Below the pieces are notes generated by a model. That model saw only the letters and a list, made by a program, of their open reading frames with translations. It was not told the origin of the DNA and searched no databases. From positions 124,001 to 188,000 of the forward strand of contig JAZKHY010000004.1 of the NCBI GenBank assembly GCA_040385105.1: a stretch of 64,000 bases of DNA. The letters are read 5' to 3'. The stretch is from JACMQX01 sp040385105 (GTDB lineage: Bacteria > Pseudomonadota > Gammaproteobacteria > Burkholderiales > Burkholderiaceae_C). Shown piece by piece: positions 32,831 to 41,881 of this stretch; the first letter of the stretch is position 1, and every line of letters begins with the position of its first letter. The position numbers were made by a program, and so were the translations under genes.

Positions 32831-34228
32831 TCAGCGCTTTCCGCGCGAGCGCTCGTACAAGGCCATCAGCGGCGTCACCGAGATCCCGTGCAGCACGATG
32901 GACGACACCACTACCGCCAGTGTCAGCGCCGTCAGCTGGTCGGCAAGCCCGGCCTCCAGGCCGTGGTTGACGGCGTACATCAGGTAGTACAGCGAGCCGA
33001 TGCCGCGTATGCCGAACCAGCTGGTCATGCCGCGTTGCAGCGCAGAGGTGTGTGAGCCGATCAGCCCCACCGTGACGGCGACGGGACGCACCACCAGCAG
33101 CAGCAGCGGCACGAACCACCATGCCACGTAGGGCCACTGCACGGCCCACAGCAGCGTGCCAATGGCGATCACCACCACCATCTCGCCGATGCGCTCGAGC
33201 TTCTCGTTGAACCCCAGCAGGGCATGGGCCATGAAGGCCGGTGCATGCGTCTCGTCTACTGCCAGGGCCTGCGCGGGCGCATGGCCGGGGCGCGGGTCGG
33301 CCTCGGCCTGCGAGACAGCATCTTCCTGCCGCGCGCTGGCAGCGGCCACCGCTGCAGCCACCCCTGCAGCATCAGGCAGGGCGGCGCCCTCTTCCGCCGC
33401 CAGGCCGACTGACGCGGCGGTTTCGCTCTGCTCGAGCCGGCGCAGCGCAACGCCGGCCGCAAAGACCGCCAGGAAGCCATAGCCTTGAGCGAGCACGGCA
33501 CAGCCGTAGGCCAGGCCGATCAGGCCCATGGCCAGGAATTCATCGAGCCCCACGGCCTCCTTGTGCGTGCGTCGCAGGTACAGCACCAGGCGCCCGACGG
33601 CCGCGCCCAGCGCAGCGCCAATGCCCAGGCCGCAGGCGCTGGCCCACAGCACATCCACCGCCAGCCAGCGCCAGCCCGCCGTGCCGATGTCGTGCAGGCC
33701 GAGCAGGCCCAGGCCCAGCATCACGAACGGGAAGGCCGTGCCGTCGTTCAGCCCCGCCTCGCCGGTGAGCGCAAAGCGCAGGCGGTCCCGGTCGCCATGG
33801 CTGTGCACCTGCACATCGGAGGCCAGCACCGGGTCGGTCGGCGCGAGGATGGCGCCCAGCAAAATGGCCGCGCCAAGCGGCAGGCCGAGCATCACACCCG
33901 CAGCAGCGATCAGCAACACGGTGATGACCATGGACGTCACGGCAAGCCGCAGCGGCAGCAGCCAGCGCCTGTCCTTGAGCCCCGGGCTGAGCTTGAGCCC
34001 GGCCGTGAAAAGCGACACCAGCACCACCAGCTCGGTCAGGTGCTCCAGCAGCACCGTCTGCTTGCCCGGGTCTGTCCACACCAGGCCCAGCCAGAGCGGG
34101 CTGGCGAGCATGCCCACCAGCAGGTAGAGCATCGACGTGCTGAGCGGCAGGCGTGCCAGCACCGTCCCGCCCAGCGCCATGAGGATGAGCAGCAAACCCC
34201 CGATGACCGACCAGAGCGCAAAGACCAT
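32831..34228 (-). CDS. CPA1-type cation:proton antiporter
   Basis: ATG 34228 (MVFALWSVIGGLLLI) gives 465 residues with about twelve hydrophobic segments. The family ion-path segment GAILAPTDPVLASDVQVHSHG holds the conserved Asp pair, and EAGLNDGTAFPFVMLGLG and GIRGIGSLYYL are also typical. An insertion rich in Ala/Glu/Asp at about residues 290-330 is unusual in composition and probably a cytoplasmic loop. It exchanges Na+ or K+ for protons. It converges with ku, 10 bases apart, and is divergent from the Crp/Fnr-family regulator. Confidence 0.88.
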   Translation of the reverse strand: MVFALWSVIGGLLLILMALGGTVLARLPLSTSMLYLLVGMLASPLWLGLVWTDPGKQTVLLEHLTELVVLVSLFTAGLKLSPGLKDRRWLLPLRLAVTSMVITVLLIAAAGVMLGLPLGAAILLGAILAPTDPVLASDVQVHSHGDRDRLRFALTGEAGLNDGTAFPFVMLGLGLLGLHDIGTAGWRWLAVDVLWASACGLGIGAALGAAVGRLVLYLRRTHKEAVGLDEFLAMGLIGLAYGCAVLAQGYGFLAVFAAGVALRRLEQSETAASVGLAAEEGAALPDAAGVAAAVAAASARQEDAVSQAEADPRPGHAPAQALAVDETHAPAFMAHALLGFNEKLERIGEMVVVIAIGTLLWAVQWPYVAWWFVPLLLLVVRPVAVTVGLIGSHTSALQRGMTSWFGIRGIGSLYYLMYAVNHGLEAGLADQLTALTLAVVVSSIVLHGISVTPLMALYERSRGKR

Positions 34229-34404
34229 GCGGGCGATATTACGTTCCGGCAAGCCGCAAAAGAACACAACTTGCAACGTTCTGGTGTTTGCCTTCGCCGG
34301 GGCGCGGTGTTTTCCTACAGGAACGTAACAGGCCCAACCCTAGGATGAACCCATGACGACGCGTCACGTAACCGCGCGTTGTGGCCTGTAACCCGGAGAT
34401 TCCC

Positions 34405-35145
34405 ATGCTGACAACTTCGCTTCCTCCCCAGAACCATTTGCTGGCCGCCCTGCCGGCCGAAGAATTCGCGCGGCTGGCGCCGCACCTGGAGATGGTCAGC
34501 CTGGCCAACGGCGACCAGCTCTATGCCCCCGGCTGCCGCATGCAGCATGCGATCTTCCCGGTCAGCGCCATCGTCTCGCTGCTGTATGTGACGGAGGAAG
34601 GCCACTCGACGGAAGTCGCCGTGGTGGGCAATGAAGGCATCGTCGGCGTGTCGCTCTTCATGGGTGGCAAGACCACCATCAGCGCAGCCGCCGTGCAAAG
34701 CGCAGGCACGGCCTACCGCCTGCCTGCGCCGGTGCTCGTTGCCGAGTTTGACCGCGGCGGCCCCACGATGCACCTGCTGCTGCGCTACACCCAGGCACTG
34801 ATGACCCAGATGACGCAGACCGCCGTCTGCAGCCGCCACCTGTCGATCGACCAGCAGCTGTCGCGCCGGCTGCTGCTGAGCCATGACCGCGAGTCGTCCA
34901 ACGAATTGAAGATGACGCATGAGCAGATCGCCAACCTGCTGGGTGTGCGCCGCGAAAGCGTGACCCAGGCCGCCAACAAGCTGCAGAGCTCGGGCCTGAT
35001 CCAGTACCGCCGCGGCCACATCACGGTGAGCAACCGCGCCGGCCTGGAAGCGCTGGCCGGCGAATGCTATGCCGTGGTCAAGAAGGAATTTGACCGCCTG
35101 CTGCCGGCCACGGCGCGCCGGCCCGAAGTGGCCTACCCTTCCTGA
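34405..35145 (+). CDS. Crp/Fnr-family transcriptional regulator
   Basis: The 246-residue protein has a cyclic-nucleotide-binding-like domain (residues 15-120: HAIFPVSAIVSLLYVTEEGHSTEVAVVGNEGIVGVSLFMGG) and a Crp-type winged helix (HEQIANLLGVRRESVTQAANKLQSSGLIQYRRG). It has no Fe-S cysteine set like Fnr. CGGAGA before the ATG sets the start. The ligand is unknown. Confidence 0.9.
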   Translation: MLTTSLPPQNHLLAALPAEEFARLAPHLEMVSLANGDQLYAPGCRMQHAIFPVSAIVSLLYVTEEGHSTEVAVVGNEGIVGVSLFMGGKTTISAAAVQSAGTAYRLPAPVLVAEFDRGGPTMHLLLRYTQALMTQMTQTAVCSRHLSIDQQLSRRLLLSHDRESSNELKMTHEQIANLLGVRRESVTQAANKLQSSGLIQYRRGHITVSNRAGLEALAGECYAVVKKEFDRLLPATARRPEVAYPS

Positions 35146-35163
35146 TCCTGACGCCGCCATCCT

Positions 35164-36585
35164 TCAGAACTTGCTCTCGACATAGGTGTAGATGTAGTTC
35201 GAGCCGCCGTTCACATTGCCCAGCAGCCGTGACGAGGCAAAGATGCCCGAGCGGTGTGAGACGCCGAAGCCGATGAAGGTGTCCTTGAGCGGCACCGAAT
35301 TGATGAGGTCGCCCAGGCTGACGTCGATTGTCGGGTCAATGTAAGTCAGCAGCCTGGAGGTCGGCCGCCCGCGCGCGGCCTGGCTGCTGGTTTCCTCATA
35401 CGGCGCGCGCTGCGCAATCGACACGCCAAAGCCCCAGCCCAGCCGCGTCTTGACGCGATGGCTCCAGGGGAAGCCGCTGTAGAACGCCTTCATGAAGGCA
35501 TCGAGCTGCACGCCGTTGCGCTGCAGGCCCTTGTCGTCATGGTGCGTGAGGCCAAGGTAGCCCACAAAGTCCAGCGGCAGGCCGTTGAGGTTTTCAATGA
35601 AGGGCTTGCCGATCTGGATGCCGGTGATCGAGGTGCTGTTGGTGTCCTTCAGCGACAGGCAGGTCAGCGTGATGATCTTGATCAGGTGGCAGCCGTCGGC
35701 CGATGCGCGCCCGTGCAGCAGCTTGACATACGTGTCGGACTTCTCGTCGGTCCAGGCACGCTTGTAGGCACCAAAGTCATAGGCCGCGCCAAGGTACACC
35801 GATGTCTGCCCCGCATCGCGCACGATGGGGCTGCGGCGGATGTTGCGGTCATACATGGTGTGCGACACGCCGCCCAGCAGGCGCCAGCGCCCGGTCAGGT
35901 CGTATGAGCCGTACAGGCCGATAGTGGCATTGACGCCCGCGCCCGGCGCATAAGCCGGCCGTGTTGCGTTGGCCTCGAAGGGCTGCACACCGTAGTAATA
36001 GTCGTTGAGCTTGGCGTCGCGCAATGACACGCTCACACCCGGCTGCAATGCGAGCCGCCCCGAGCGGAACGGGTAGCTGTAAGACAGCCTGGCCTCGGTG
36101 CCCTGCGAAGTGTTGCCGATGTCGTGCAGCAGCTCGGCCTGCACCTTGCCCCAGTCATGCCGCGTGGTCCAGGAGATGCCCAGGTCCAGCCCGGTGCTGC
36201 GGGCGCTCATGCCGGCCAATGCGGCGGGCACCTTGTCGGCCGGGAAGCCTTCAAAGCGCTGCTCGATGAACAGGTTCAGGTTCTCGCTGTCGCTCTTGCG
36301 CAGCTTGAAGCCCACGCGGTTGCCATGCAGGAACAGGCGGTCGCCCTCATAGAGGTAAAGCGGCAGCAGGTCGTAGCGCGTGCCGCCATCAATGTAGGGC
36401 GACTTCTCCGCCCGCACCACGGCGCCCAGGCCGGCGCTGCCGGGAATCTCGAGCAGGTCGGCAAAGGGCTCGGCCTGCGCGCCACCGGCCGACAGCAGGC
36501 CGGCGGCCAGCAGGCCGGCGGCCAGCGCTGCTGCGGCAGCGGTCTGCCGCAAGCGGGAGCGTGGATGGCATGGAGCGGACTTCAT
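35164..36585 (-). CDS. MipA/OmpV-family outer-membrane protein
   Basis: ATG 36585 gives 473 residues with a long signal (leader Arg-rich, then AAAALAAGLLAAGLLSAGG and GAQAE). Beta-barrel signs include many alternating aromatic strands (LPLYLYEGDRLFLHGNRVGF, SVYLGAAYDFGAY) and an aromatic end SNYIYTYVESKF, fitting MipA/OmpV. It is nearly twice the usual MipA length. The extra part holds a Cys pair (GCHLIKIITLTCLS), perhaps a disulfide-bridged loop. Function, by family, is scaffolding or porin-like. Confidence 0.78.
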   Translation of the reverse strand: MKSAPCHPRSRLRQTAAAAALAAGLLAAGLLSAGGAQAEPFADLLEIPGSAGLGAVVRAEKSPYIDGGTRYDLLPLYLYEGDRLFLHGNRVGFKLRKSDSENLNLFIEQRFEGFPADKVPAALAGMSARSTGLDLGISWTTRHDWGKVQAELLHDIGNTSQGTEARLSYSYPFRSGRLALQPGVSVSLRDAKLNDYYYGVQPFEANATRPAYAPGAGVNATIGLYGSYDLTGRWRLLGGVSHTMYDRNIRRSPIVRDAGQTSVYLGAAYDFGAYKRAWTDEKSDTYVKLLHGRASADGCHLIKIITLTCLSLKDTNSTSITGIQIGKPFIENLNGLPLDFVGYLGLTHHDDKGLQRNGVQLDAFMKAFYSGFPWSHRVKTRLGWGFGVSIAQRAPYEETSSQAARGRPTSRLLTYIDPTIDVSLGDLINSVPLKDTFIGFGVSHRSGIFASSRLLGNVNGGSNYIYTYVESKF

Positions 36586-36647
36586 GCAATGAAGATTAAT
36601 CCGCGTGAAATTCCGGGTATGTGCGGACCCGCACACAGCATGCTTTT

Positions 36648-38264
36648 TCAGCGTGGCGGGCTGCGCAGTGTGCGGCTGAGCAACACCACCGGGAACAGCC
36701 CGACCAGCACCAGCGCCAGCGAGGGCAGCGCCGCCTCGCCCAGCCGCTCGTCGCGCGCGAGCTGGTAGGCCACCACGGCCAGCGTGTCGGAGTTGAACGG
36801 GCGCAGCACCATGGTGGCCGGCAGTTCTTTCATCACATCCACAAACACCAGCAGCGCTGCGGCGGCCGTCGAGCGCCTGAGCAGCGGCCAGTGCACCCGC
36901 GCCAGCAGGCCGAAGCCGCCGGTGCCCAGCATGCGGGCCGAGTCGTCAAAGCTGGCCGGTATGCGCGCATAGCCGCTTTGCACCGACTGCAGCGCCACCG
37001 CGCAAAAGCGCACCAGGTAGGCCCAGACAATGCCCAGCGCGGTGGCCGTGACCCAGTAGCCCACGCCGCTTTGCGGCGCCGCCTGCTGCAGCCAGCCCAC
37101 CGGCAGCAGCAGGCCGACGACGATGACCGCACCCGGTACCGCATAGCCGAGGCTGGCAAGCTGCACCACGCCGCGCGTGACGGCATCGGGCGTGCGGCGC
37201 AGGCTGAAGGCCAGGCCCAGCGCCAGCGCCACGGCCAGCGCCGCGCTGATGGCGCCCAGCCGCACGCTGTTGAGCGACCACTGCAGGAACCTGTCCCACG
37301 GCAGCACGGACCAGTCCGCCGCCAGCGGGCGCAGCATGAACAGCACCGGCAGCACAAAGCCCATGAGCACCGGCAACGCGCAGACCACCCAGGCCACCCA
37401 CCGGCGGCTGCCGCGCAGCACGGCCGGCTGCGCATCGGCCGAGCCCGCGCGCGCGCCGCGCCCGGTGACAAAGCGCATGCGCTGCTGCGCCTTGTGCTCC
37501 ATGCGCAGCAGCACCATGACCACCAGGAGCAGCATCGTGGCCAGCTGCGCCGCGGCAATGCGGTTGTCCATCGACAGCCAGGCCTTGTAGATGCCGGCGG
37601 TGAAGGTCTGGATGCCGAAGTAGCTGGACACGCCGAAGTCCGCCAGCGTTTCCATGAGCGCCAGCGCCACGCCCGCCGCCACCGCCGGCCGGGCCAGCGG
37701 CAAGGCCACCTGCCGGATGCGGCGGGGCAGCGGCGCGCCCAGCAGCCGTGCGGCTTCCATCAGGTGCGCGGCGCGTTCACTGAGCGCGGTGCGGGCCAGC
37801 AGGTATACATAGGGATACAGCGAGAAGGTGAACACCCAGGCCGCGCCGGCCAGGCTGCGGATCTCGGGGAACACGCGGCCCTCCAGGCCGAACGCCCCGC
37901 GCAGGCCGGTCTGCAGCGGGCCGCTGAACTGGAGGAAGTCTGTGTAGGCATAGGCCGTCACATAGGCCGGCATGGCCAGCGGCAGCAGCAAGGCCCATTC
38001 AAAGGTGCGGCGGCCCGGGAAGTCAAACAGCGTCACCGCCGCCGCGCCCGCCATGCCCACAAGCATGACGCCAAGGGCTACCAGCACGCACAGCACCAGC
38101 GTCGTCCAGGCGTAGTCCGGCAGCACGGTGCGGCTCATCTCGCCGAGGATCTGGGCGCTCTGCGCATTCCACTGGAACCACGAGGCGAGCACCGCCAGCA
38201 CCGGCAGCGCGAGCACGGCGGCGAAGAGCAGGAGGAAGGGGTGGCTGAGCCGGCGCGTCGGCAT
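36648..38264 (-). CDS. Iron(III) ABC transporter permease (FbpB-type, two fused halves)
   Basis: ATG 38264 (MPTRRLSHPFLLLFAAVL) gives 538 residues, the normal length for the fused permeases of the Fbp/Sfu group. About twelve helices carry two EAA-type loops, seen in MEAARLLGAPLPRRIRQVALPLARPA near the middle and SARMLGTGGFGLLARVHWPLLRR near the end. It brings ferric iron through the inner membrane. The gene is divergent from the ATP-binding subunit, with a Fur-like site between them. A periplasmic FbpA partner is not in the window. Confidence 0.9.
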   Translation of the reverse strand: MPTRRLSHPFLLLFAAVLALPVLAVLASWFQWNAQSAQILGEMSRTVLPDYAWTTLVLCVLVALGVMLVGMAGAAAVTLFDFPGRRTFEWALLLPLAMPAYVTAYAYTDFLQFSGPLQTGLRGAFGLEGRVFPEIRSLAGAAWVFTFSLYPYVYLLARTALSERAAHLMEAARLLGAPLPRRIRQVALPLARPAVAAGVALALMETLADFGVSSYFGIQTFTAGIYKAWLSMDNRIAAAQLATMLLLVVMVLLRMEHKAQQRMRFVTGRGARAGSADAQPAVLRGSRRWVAWVVCALPVLMGFVLPVLFMLRPLAADWSVLPWDRFLQWSLNSVRLGAISAALAVALALGLAFSLRRTPDAVTRGVVQLASLGYAVPGAVIVVGLLLPVGWLQQAAPQSGVGYWVTATALGIVWAYLVRFCAVALQSVQSGYARIPASFDDSARMLGTGGFGLLARVHWPLLRRSTAAAALLVFVDVMKELPATMVLRPFNSDTLAVVAYQLARDERLGEAALPSLALVLVGLFPVVLLSRTLRSPPR

Positions 38265-38300
38265 TGAAGGGGCAGTAAAGGGAATTGGGCAATGCTGATG

Positions 38301-38321
38301 TAAATGAGAATTGTAAGCATC
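38301..38321. promoter_or_regulatory. Fur-like operator between the divergent Fbp genes
   Basis: The 21-base site begins TAAATGAGAATTG and ends AAGCATC. Its left half AATGAGAAT matches the Fur half-site of beta-proteobacteria perfectly and the right half partly. The site lies between the divergent permease and ATPase genes of an iron transporter, the expected place for Fur. Confidence 0.7.
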
Positions 38322-38334
38322 TACAATCAAGCCC

Positions 38335-39504
38335 ATGTTTCTAGAGATCTCGCAGCTTGCGGTGCAGTACCCGGGCCGTCCCCGGCCGGCCGTGGACGGC
38401 GTGTCGTTCGGGCTGGCTGCCGGAGACATCGGCGTGCTGATTGGCCCCTCGGGCTGCGGCAAGACGACCTTGCTGCGCGCCGTTGCGGGCCTGGAGCAGG
38501 TGTCGGGCGGCGAGATCAGGCTGTCGGGCGATCTCGTGAGCAGTGCCCGGCAGAACCTGGCGCCGGAGTCGCGCCGCATCGGCATGGTGTTCCAGGACTA
38601 TGCGCTGTTCCCGCACCTGGATGTGGGCCAAAACGTCGGCTTTGGCATCCACGGCATGCCGCGCGCACAACGCGCCGCCCGCGTGGCCGAGGTGCTGGCC
38701 CTGGTGGGCCTGGAAGGCAGCGAGCGGCGCTACCCGCATGAGCTCTCCGGCGGCCAGCAGCAGCGCGTGGCGCTGGCCAGGGCCCTGGCGCCGCAGCCGC
38801 GCCTGCTGCTGCTGGACGAACCCTTCTCCAACCTCGATGTGGACCTGCGCGAGCGCCTGGCCCATGAGGTGCGCGGCATCCTCAAGGCCGCGCAGGCGAC
38901 GGCCCTGTTCGTCACCCATGACCAGCTGGAGGCCTTTGCCATCGGCGACGTCATCGGCGTGATGCACGAGGGCAAGCTGCACCAGTGGGACGATGCCTAC
39001 ACGCTGTACCACCGCCCGGCTTCGCGCTTTGTGGCGGACTTCATCGGCCACGGCGTGTTCACGCCGGCGCGCATCTCGCAGCAGGGCGGCAACGTGGTGG
39101 TGGAAACCGCGCTGGGCGCGCTGGCCGACATGGAGGAGTGCCCGCTGCCCGGTGCGTTTGCAAACGGCGAGTGTGATGTGCTGCTGCGCGCCGACGACAT
39201 CGTGCATGACGACGATGCACCGGTGAAGGCCGAGATCATCCGCAAGGCGTTCCGCGGCTCGGAGTTTCTCTACACCTTGCGCCTGAAGACCGGCGAGACG
39301 GTGCTGGCCCATGTGCCCAGCCATCACGACCACAGGATCGGCGAGTGGATAGGCATCCGCGCCGAGGTGGACCATGTGGTGACCTTCGAGCGCACCTGCC
39401 CTGCTGCGGGACGCGGCTTGTGCCAGATGCCCTGTGATGTGGCTGAGGGTGAGCGGTGCGAGGCTGCTGCGCCTTCCGGGCTTTCATCTGCGGTTTCTTC
39501 CTGA
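38335..39504 (+). CDS. Iron(III) ABC transporter ATP-binding subunit (FbpC-type)
   Basis: The 389-residue protein has Walker A GPSGCGKTT, Q-loop VFQDYALFPHL, signature LSGGQQQRVALARAL, Walker B LLLLDEPFSNLD and the switch His in VTHDQLEAFA. A C-terminal regulatory domain follows to about residue 350. It energises uptake through the divergent permease. The last 35 residues, from about Cys355, are rich in Cys/Gly/Ala and unlike the family; they run into a repeat-rich region and may have been supplied by a mobile element. Confidence 0.92.
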   Translation: MFLEISQLAVQYPGRPRPAVDGVSFGLAAGDIGVLIGPSGCGKTTLLRAVAGLEQVSGGEIRLSGDLVSSARQNLAPESRRIGMVFQDYALFPHLDVGQNVGFGIHGMPRAQRAARVAEVLALVGLEGSERRYPHELSGGQQQRVALARALAPQPRLLLLDEPFSNLDVDLRERLAHEVRGILKAAQATALFVTHDQLEAFAIGDVIGVMHEGKLHQWDDAYTLYHRPASRFVADFIGHGVFTPARISQQGGNVVVETALGALADMEECPLPGAFANGECDVLLRADDIVHDDDAPVKAEIIRKAFRGSEFLYTLRLKTGETVLAHVPSHHDHRIGEWIGIRAEVDHVVTFERTCPAAGRGLCQMPCDVAEGERCEAAAPSGLSSAVSS

Positions 39505-39516
39505 AGCTTTTGAGTG

Positions 39517-39698
39517 CAGCGCCTGCGGCGCTGAGAACGTGGGGCCGCGCGTTGCGCGGCATTCAATAGCGAATGCCTTTGGTGTCGGCCCCGCAGGTTG
39601 GCGGCGACGGGCACCCGCCTCCGTTCATGTCACCCGGCCGGGCTTCGCCCGACCTCCTTCTTTACTTCACTGCGGCGGGTACCCATCACCGCCAACCT
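39517..39698 (-). repeat. Structured intergenic repeat with a 25-bp stem
   Basis: Four stems follow the ABC gene: CAGCGCC/GGCGCTG (39517-39533), GCCGCGC/GCGCGGC (39544-39560), GGCATTC/GAATGCC (39558-39577), and a long one pairing 39595-39619 with 39674-39698. In the long stem 22 of 25 positions are Watson-Crick, and on the minus strand the other three are G-U pairs, so the RNA is probably made leftward. This looks like a non-coding repetitive element, possibly recurring in related genomes. No flanking gene encodes a transposase. Confidence 0.6.
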
Positions 39699-39727
39699 CC
39701 TGCACTTTTGGTCGGGAGCCGATCCGG

Positions 39728-40171
39728 CTAGGGCGCCTTGTGTGCAAACAAGCCAGACCAACCCTGCGTTGAGACCTGGAGTTGGCCAACGCCCTGGCGC
39801 CGCAGCAGGAACATCAGTCCGTTGCCCAGGGCATGCCGCAGCAGCCAGGGTGCTGCGGGCCCCAGGCTGACGGCGCTCAGCTTCACCTCCAGCTCCGCGC
39901 CCCGCTGGCAGAACTTTGCCACGCCAGTGGCCCAGTGCCCTTCCCCGGACTTGTGAAATTCCAGTTGGAGTGCGCCCTTGTGCTCCGATATGGACAGGAC
40001 AAGCGGCTTCCCGTCGGACATGGAGGTTTCATGCCAGGTATGGTGCAGATGCTCGTCAAGCCTCTTGAGGGTTGCGAGTGTTTCCGCGCAGCCCTCCACC
40101 GCCGGGCTGGCTGCTGCCAACGGCAGAAGTACAAGGACGAGAAAGCCGCAACGGCAGGCGTGTGCAAGCAT
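39728..40171 (-). CDS. Small exported protein of unknown function
   Basis: ATG 40171 (or 40198) gives about 147 residues with a signal peptide (MLAHACRCGFLVLVLLPLAA, cleavage near ASPAVEG). The mature part contains CAETLATLKRLDEHLHHTWH, KPLVLSISEHKGALQLEFHK and a second Cys near the middle, so one disulfide is possible. The end is hydrophobic/basic. No family is recognised. The ribosome site is weak, so the exact start is uncertain. Confidence 0.65.
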   Translation of the reverse strand: MLAHACRCGFLVLVLLPLAAASPAVEGCAETLATLKRLDEHLHHTWHETSMSDGKPLVLSISEHKGALQLEFHKSGEGHWATGVAKFCQRGAELEVKLSAVSLGPAAPWLLRHALGNGLMFLLRRQGVGQLQVSTQGWSGLFAHKAP

Positions 40172-40265
40172 GCAGGATTGACTTGAACACTCCCGCATGA
40201 CAACCGCGTTACACCTCAGGCCTTTCCATGGACTCAAGGGCCAACTCTGGCGCAAAATATCCCCC

Positions 40266-41237
40266 ATGGCCCAAGACGCAGACCCCCAGCTCCAGCCCCA
40301 TCTTGCGCGCATTGCGGCGCTGGTGGCCAATGCACCTGGCACGCCCCTGGAGAAGCGGCGCGCGGCCTCGCTGGCGCTGTCCAGCTATGTGGACGACAAC
40401 ACCCTGCCCACGCTCAGGGCGCCGCGCACTGCGACGAAGGATGGCGCCGTCTCCGCGCGCGGCAGGCGCATCGGCACACGCACCTACATTCCTGAAGACG
40501 GCCCGGGCGGCGACCTGACGCTGCTCTACTTTCATGGCGGCGGATGGGTGTCGGGCAACCTGGAAAGCCACGACGACCTGCTGCGCCGCGTGGCGCACAT
40601 GCTGGGCTGCACGCTCATTGCAGTGGACTACCGGCTCGCGCCCGAGCATGCCATGCCCGCCGCGCTGGAAGACGCGGCCGAGGTGCTGGGCCACCTGCGC
40701 GAAAACCTCAAGGGCCGGCCGGGCGCGCGCTTCGCGCTGGGCGGCGACAGTTCCGGCGCACACATTGCCGCCGTCACCGCCAACACCATCGCGCCCGACG
40801 CCGCCGGCCTGCTGCTGTTCTACCCGGTGGTGCGGCCGCACTTCACCACCCGCAGTTACATCGAGCGCTGCAACAGCAACCTGACCGTCGGCATGATGAA
40901 ATGGTTCTGGGAGCAGTACCTGGGCATGGGCATTGAGGGCGACAAGCTGGACACGCCCGATGCGCGCATCGACCTGCTGCAGCAGAAGTGGCACCGGGCA
41001 CCGCCGCCCGCCGTGGTGCTCACTGCCTGGCATGACCCGCTGTGCGACGAAGGCAGCGCCTATGCGCGGCACCTGGCCGAAGCCGGGGGCGAAGTCCGGC
41101 TGACCTGCGCCAACGGCATGCCGCACGGCTTTGCGCGCTTCTGCGGTATCAATGCGACGGCCGAGCGGCACATCGCGCAGGCGGTGCGGGATTTTGCGGG
41201 GCTGGTCCAGGCGGACAGCATGGCCTCAGCCCGCTGA
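40266..41237 (+). CDS. HSL-family alpha/beta hydrolase (esterase/lipase)
   Basis: The 323-residue protein has the hormone-sensitive-lipase oxyanion motif HGGGW (residues ~98-102 in LLYFHGGGWVSGN), nucleophile Ser in GGDSSGAHIA, acid Asp near the ATAWHDPLCDE-type segment, and a catalytic His in PHGFARF. The cap region is short. It hydrolyses carboxylic esters; the substrate is unknown. It is divergent from the small exported protein. Confidence 0.88.
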   Translation: MAQDADPQLQPHLARIAALVANAPGTPLEKRRAASLALSSYVDDNTLPTLRAPRTATKDGAVSARGRRIGTRTYIPEDGPGGDLTLLYFHGGGWVSGNLESHDDLLRRVAHMLGCTLIAVDYRLAPEHAMPAALEDAAEVLGHLRENLKGRPGARFALGGDSSGAHIAAVTANTIAPDAAGLLLFYPVVRPHFTTRSYIERCNSNLTVGMMKWFWEQYLGMGIEGDKLDTPDARIDLLQQKWHRAPPPAVVLTAWHDPLCDEGSAYARHLAEAGGEVRLTCANGMPHGFARFCGINATAERHIAQAVRDFAGLVQADSMASAR

Positions 41238-41269
41238 TGCGCCGTTGAATCTCCCCGAAGCCGCGGGTC

Positions 41270-41848
41270 TCAGCGCTGGCCGTCTCCCACCGAGACCTTG
41301 TCTTTCGTCAACCCGCCCAGGCGCTCGTGCACCCGGCCGCCGGTGCCCATGACCAGCGCAAACAGGATCTCGTCAGGTCGCGGCGCGTCCTGGATGCCGA
41401 TCTCGGTGTTGTTGAAATGGCTGCGCACATAGGCGGCGTGGATGTAGTGCACCGGCACCATCATGCGGTAGCCCGTGGCGGCGACCGCCATGTTGGCCGG
41501 CACGATGGCCTTGGGCTCGCCCAGCAGCGCGCGCATGGCCCAGCCGCCGGCTTCATGCCACACGGCGGCGTGCTCCAGTTCCCCGTTGACGCCGACGATA
41601 GCGGCCTTGCTGTACACCTCCACCTTGTCCTTGCCCAGGGCATCAACCAGCTCCTGCGCGAGCAGCGTGCCCAGGCTACGCAGCTCGGCCATGAACGGCA
41701 GGAGGTTGGGCTCATAGCGGCCGGCGTAGGGGTTGCGGATGACGGCGCAGGCGGAGGCAAGCTTCAGCGGCACGGCAGGCGGCGGCCCGCCTTCATGCAG
41801 GATGGTCTCGACGGTCAGGCTGCGTTTGCGGATCTCGATCAATGACAT
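41270..41848 (-). CDS. DUF1185 (amino-acid-synthesis) family protein
   Basis: The 192-residue protein fits DUF1185: IRKRSLTVETILHEGG at the start, NPYAGRYEPNLLPFMAELR, KAAIVGVNGELEHAAVWHEAGGWAMR and VPVHYIHAAYVRSHFNNTEIGI. The family is said to be involved in amino-acid synthesis, but many members sit in catabolic operons with Bug receptors, as here. It is the last gene of the GntR-led operon. The biochemical role is unproven. Confidence 0.85.
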   Translation of the reverse strand: MSLIEIRKRSLTVETILHEGGPPPAVPLKLASACAVIRNPYAGRYEPNLLPFMAELRSLGTLLAQELVDALGKDKVEVYSKAAIVGVNGELEHAAVWHEAGGWAMRALLGEPKAIVPANMAVAATGYRMMVPVHYIHAAYVRSHFNNTEIGIQDAPRPDEILFALVMGTGGRVHERLGGLTKDKVSVGDGQR

Positions 41849-41881
41849 GGTGGAACCTGTTGGCGGTTGGGTGGCGGGTGC

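Noticed and set aside
36621..38267. A 548-codon plus-strand frame
   Set aside because: It is antisense to the FbpB-type permease, with Gln/His/Arg-rich composition typical of reverse-strand shadows and no ribosome site.
39236..39562. A 108-codon minus-strand frame under the ABC ATPase end
   Set aside because: It is antisense to conserved ABC sequence and to the hairpin repeat, with Lys/Arg/Gln/Pro-rich composition and no ribosome site. It is probably repeat-derived, not a gene.
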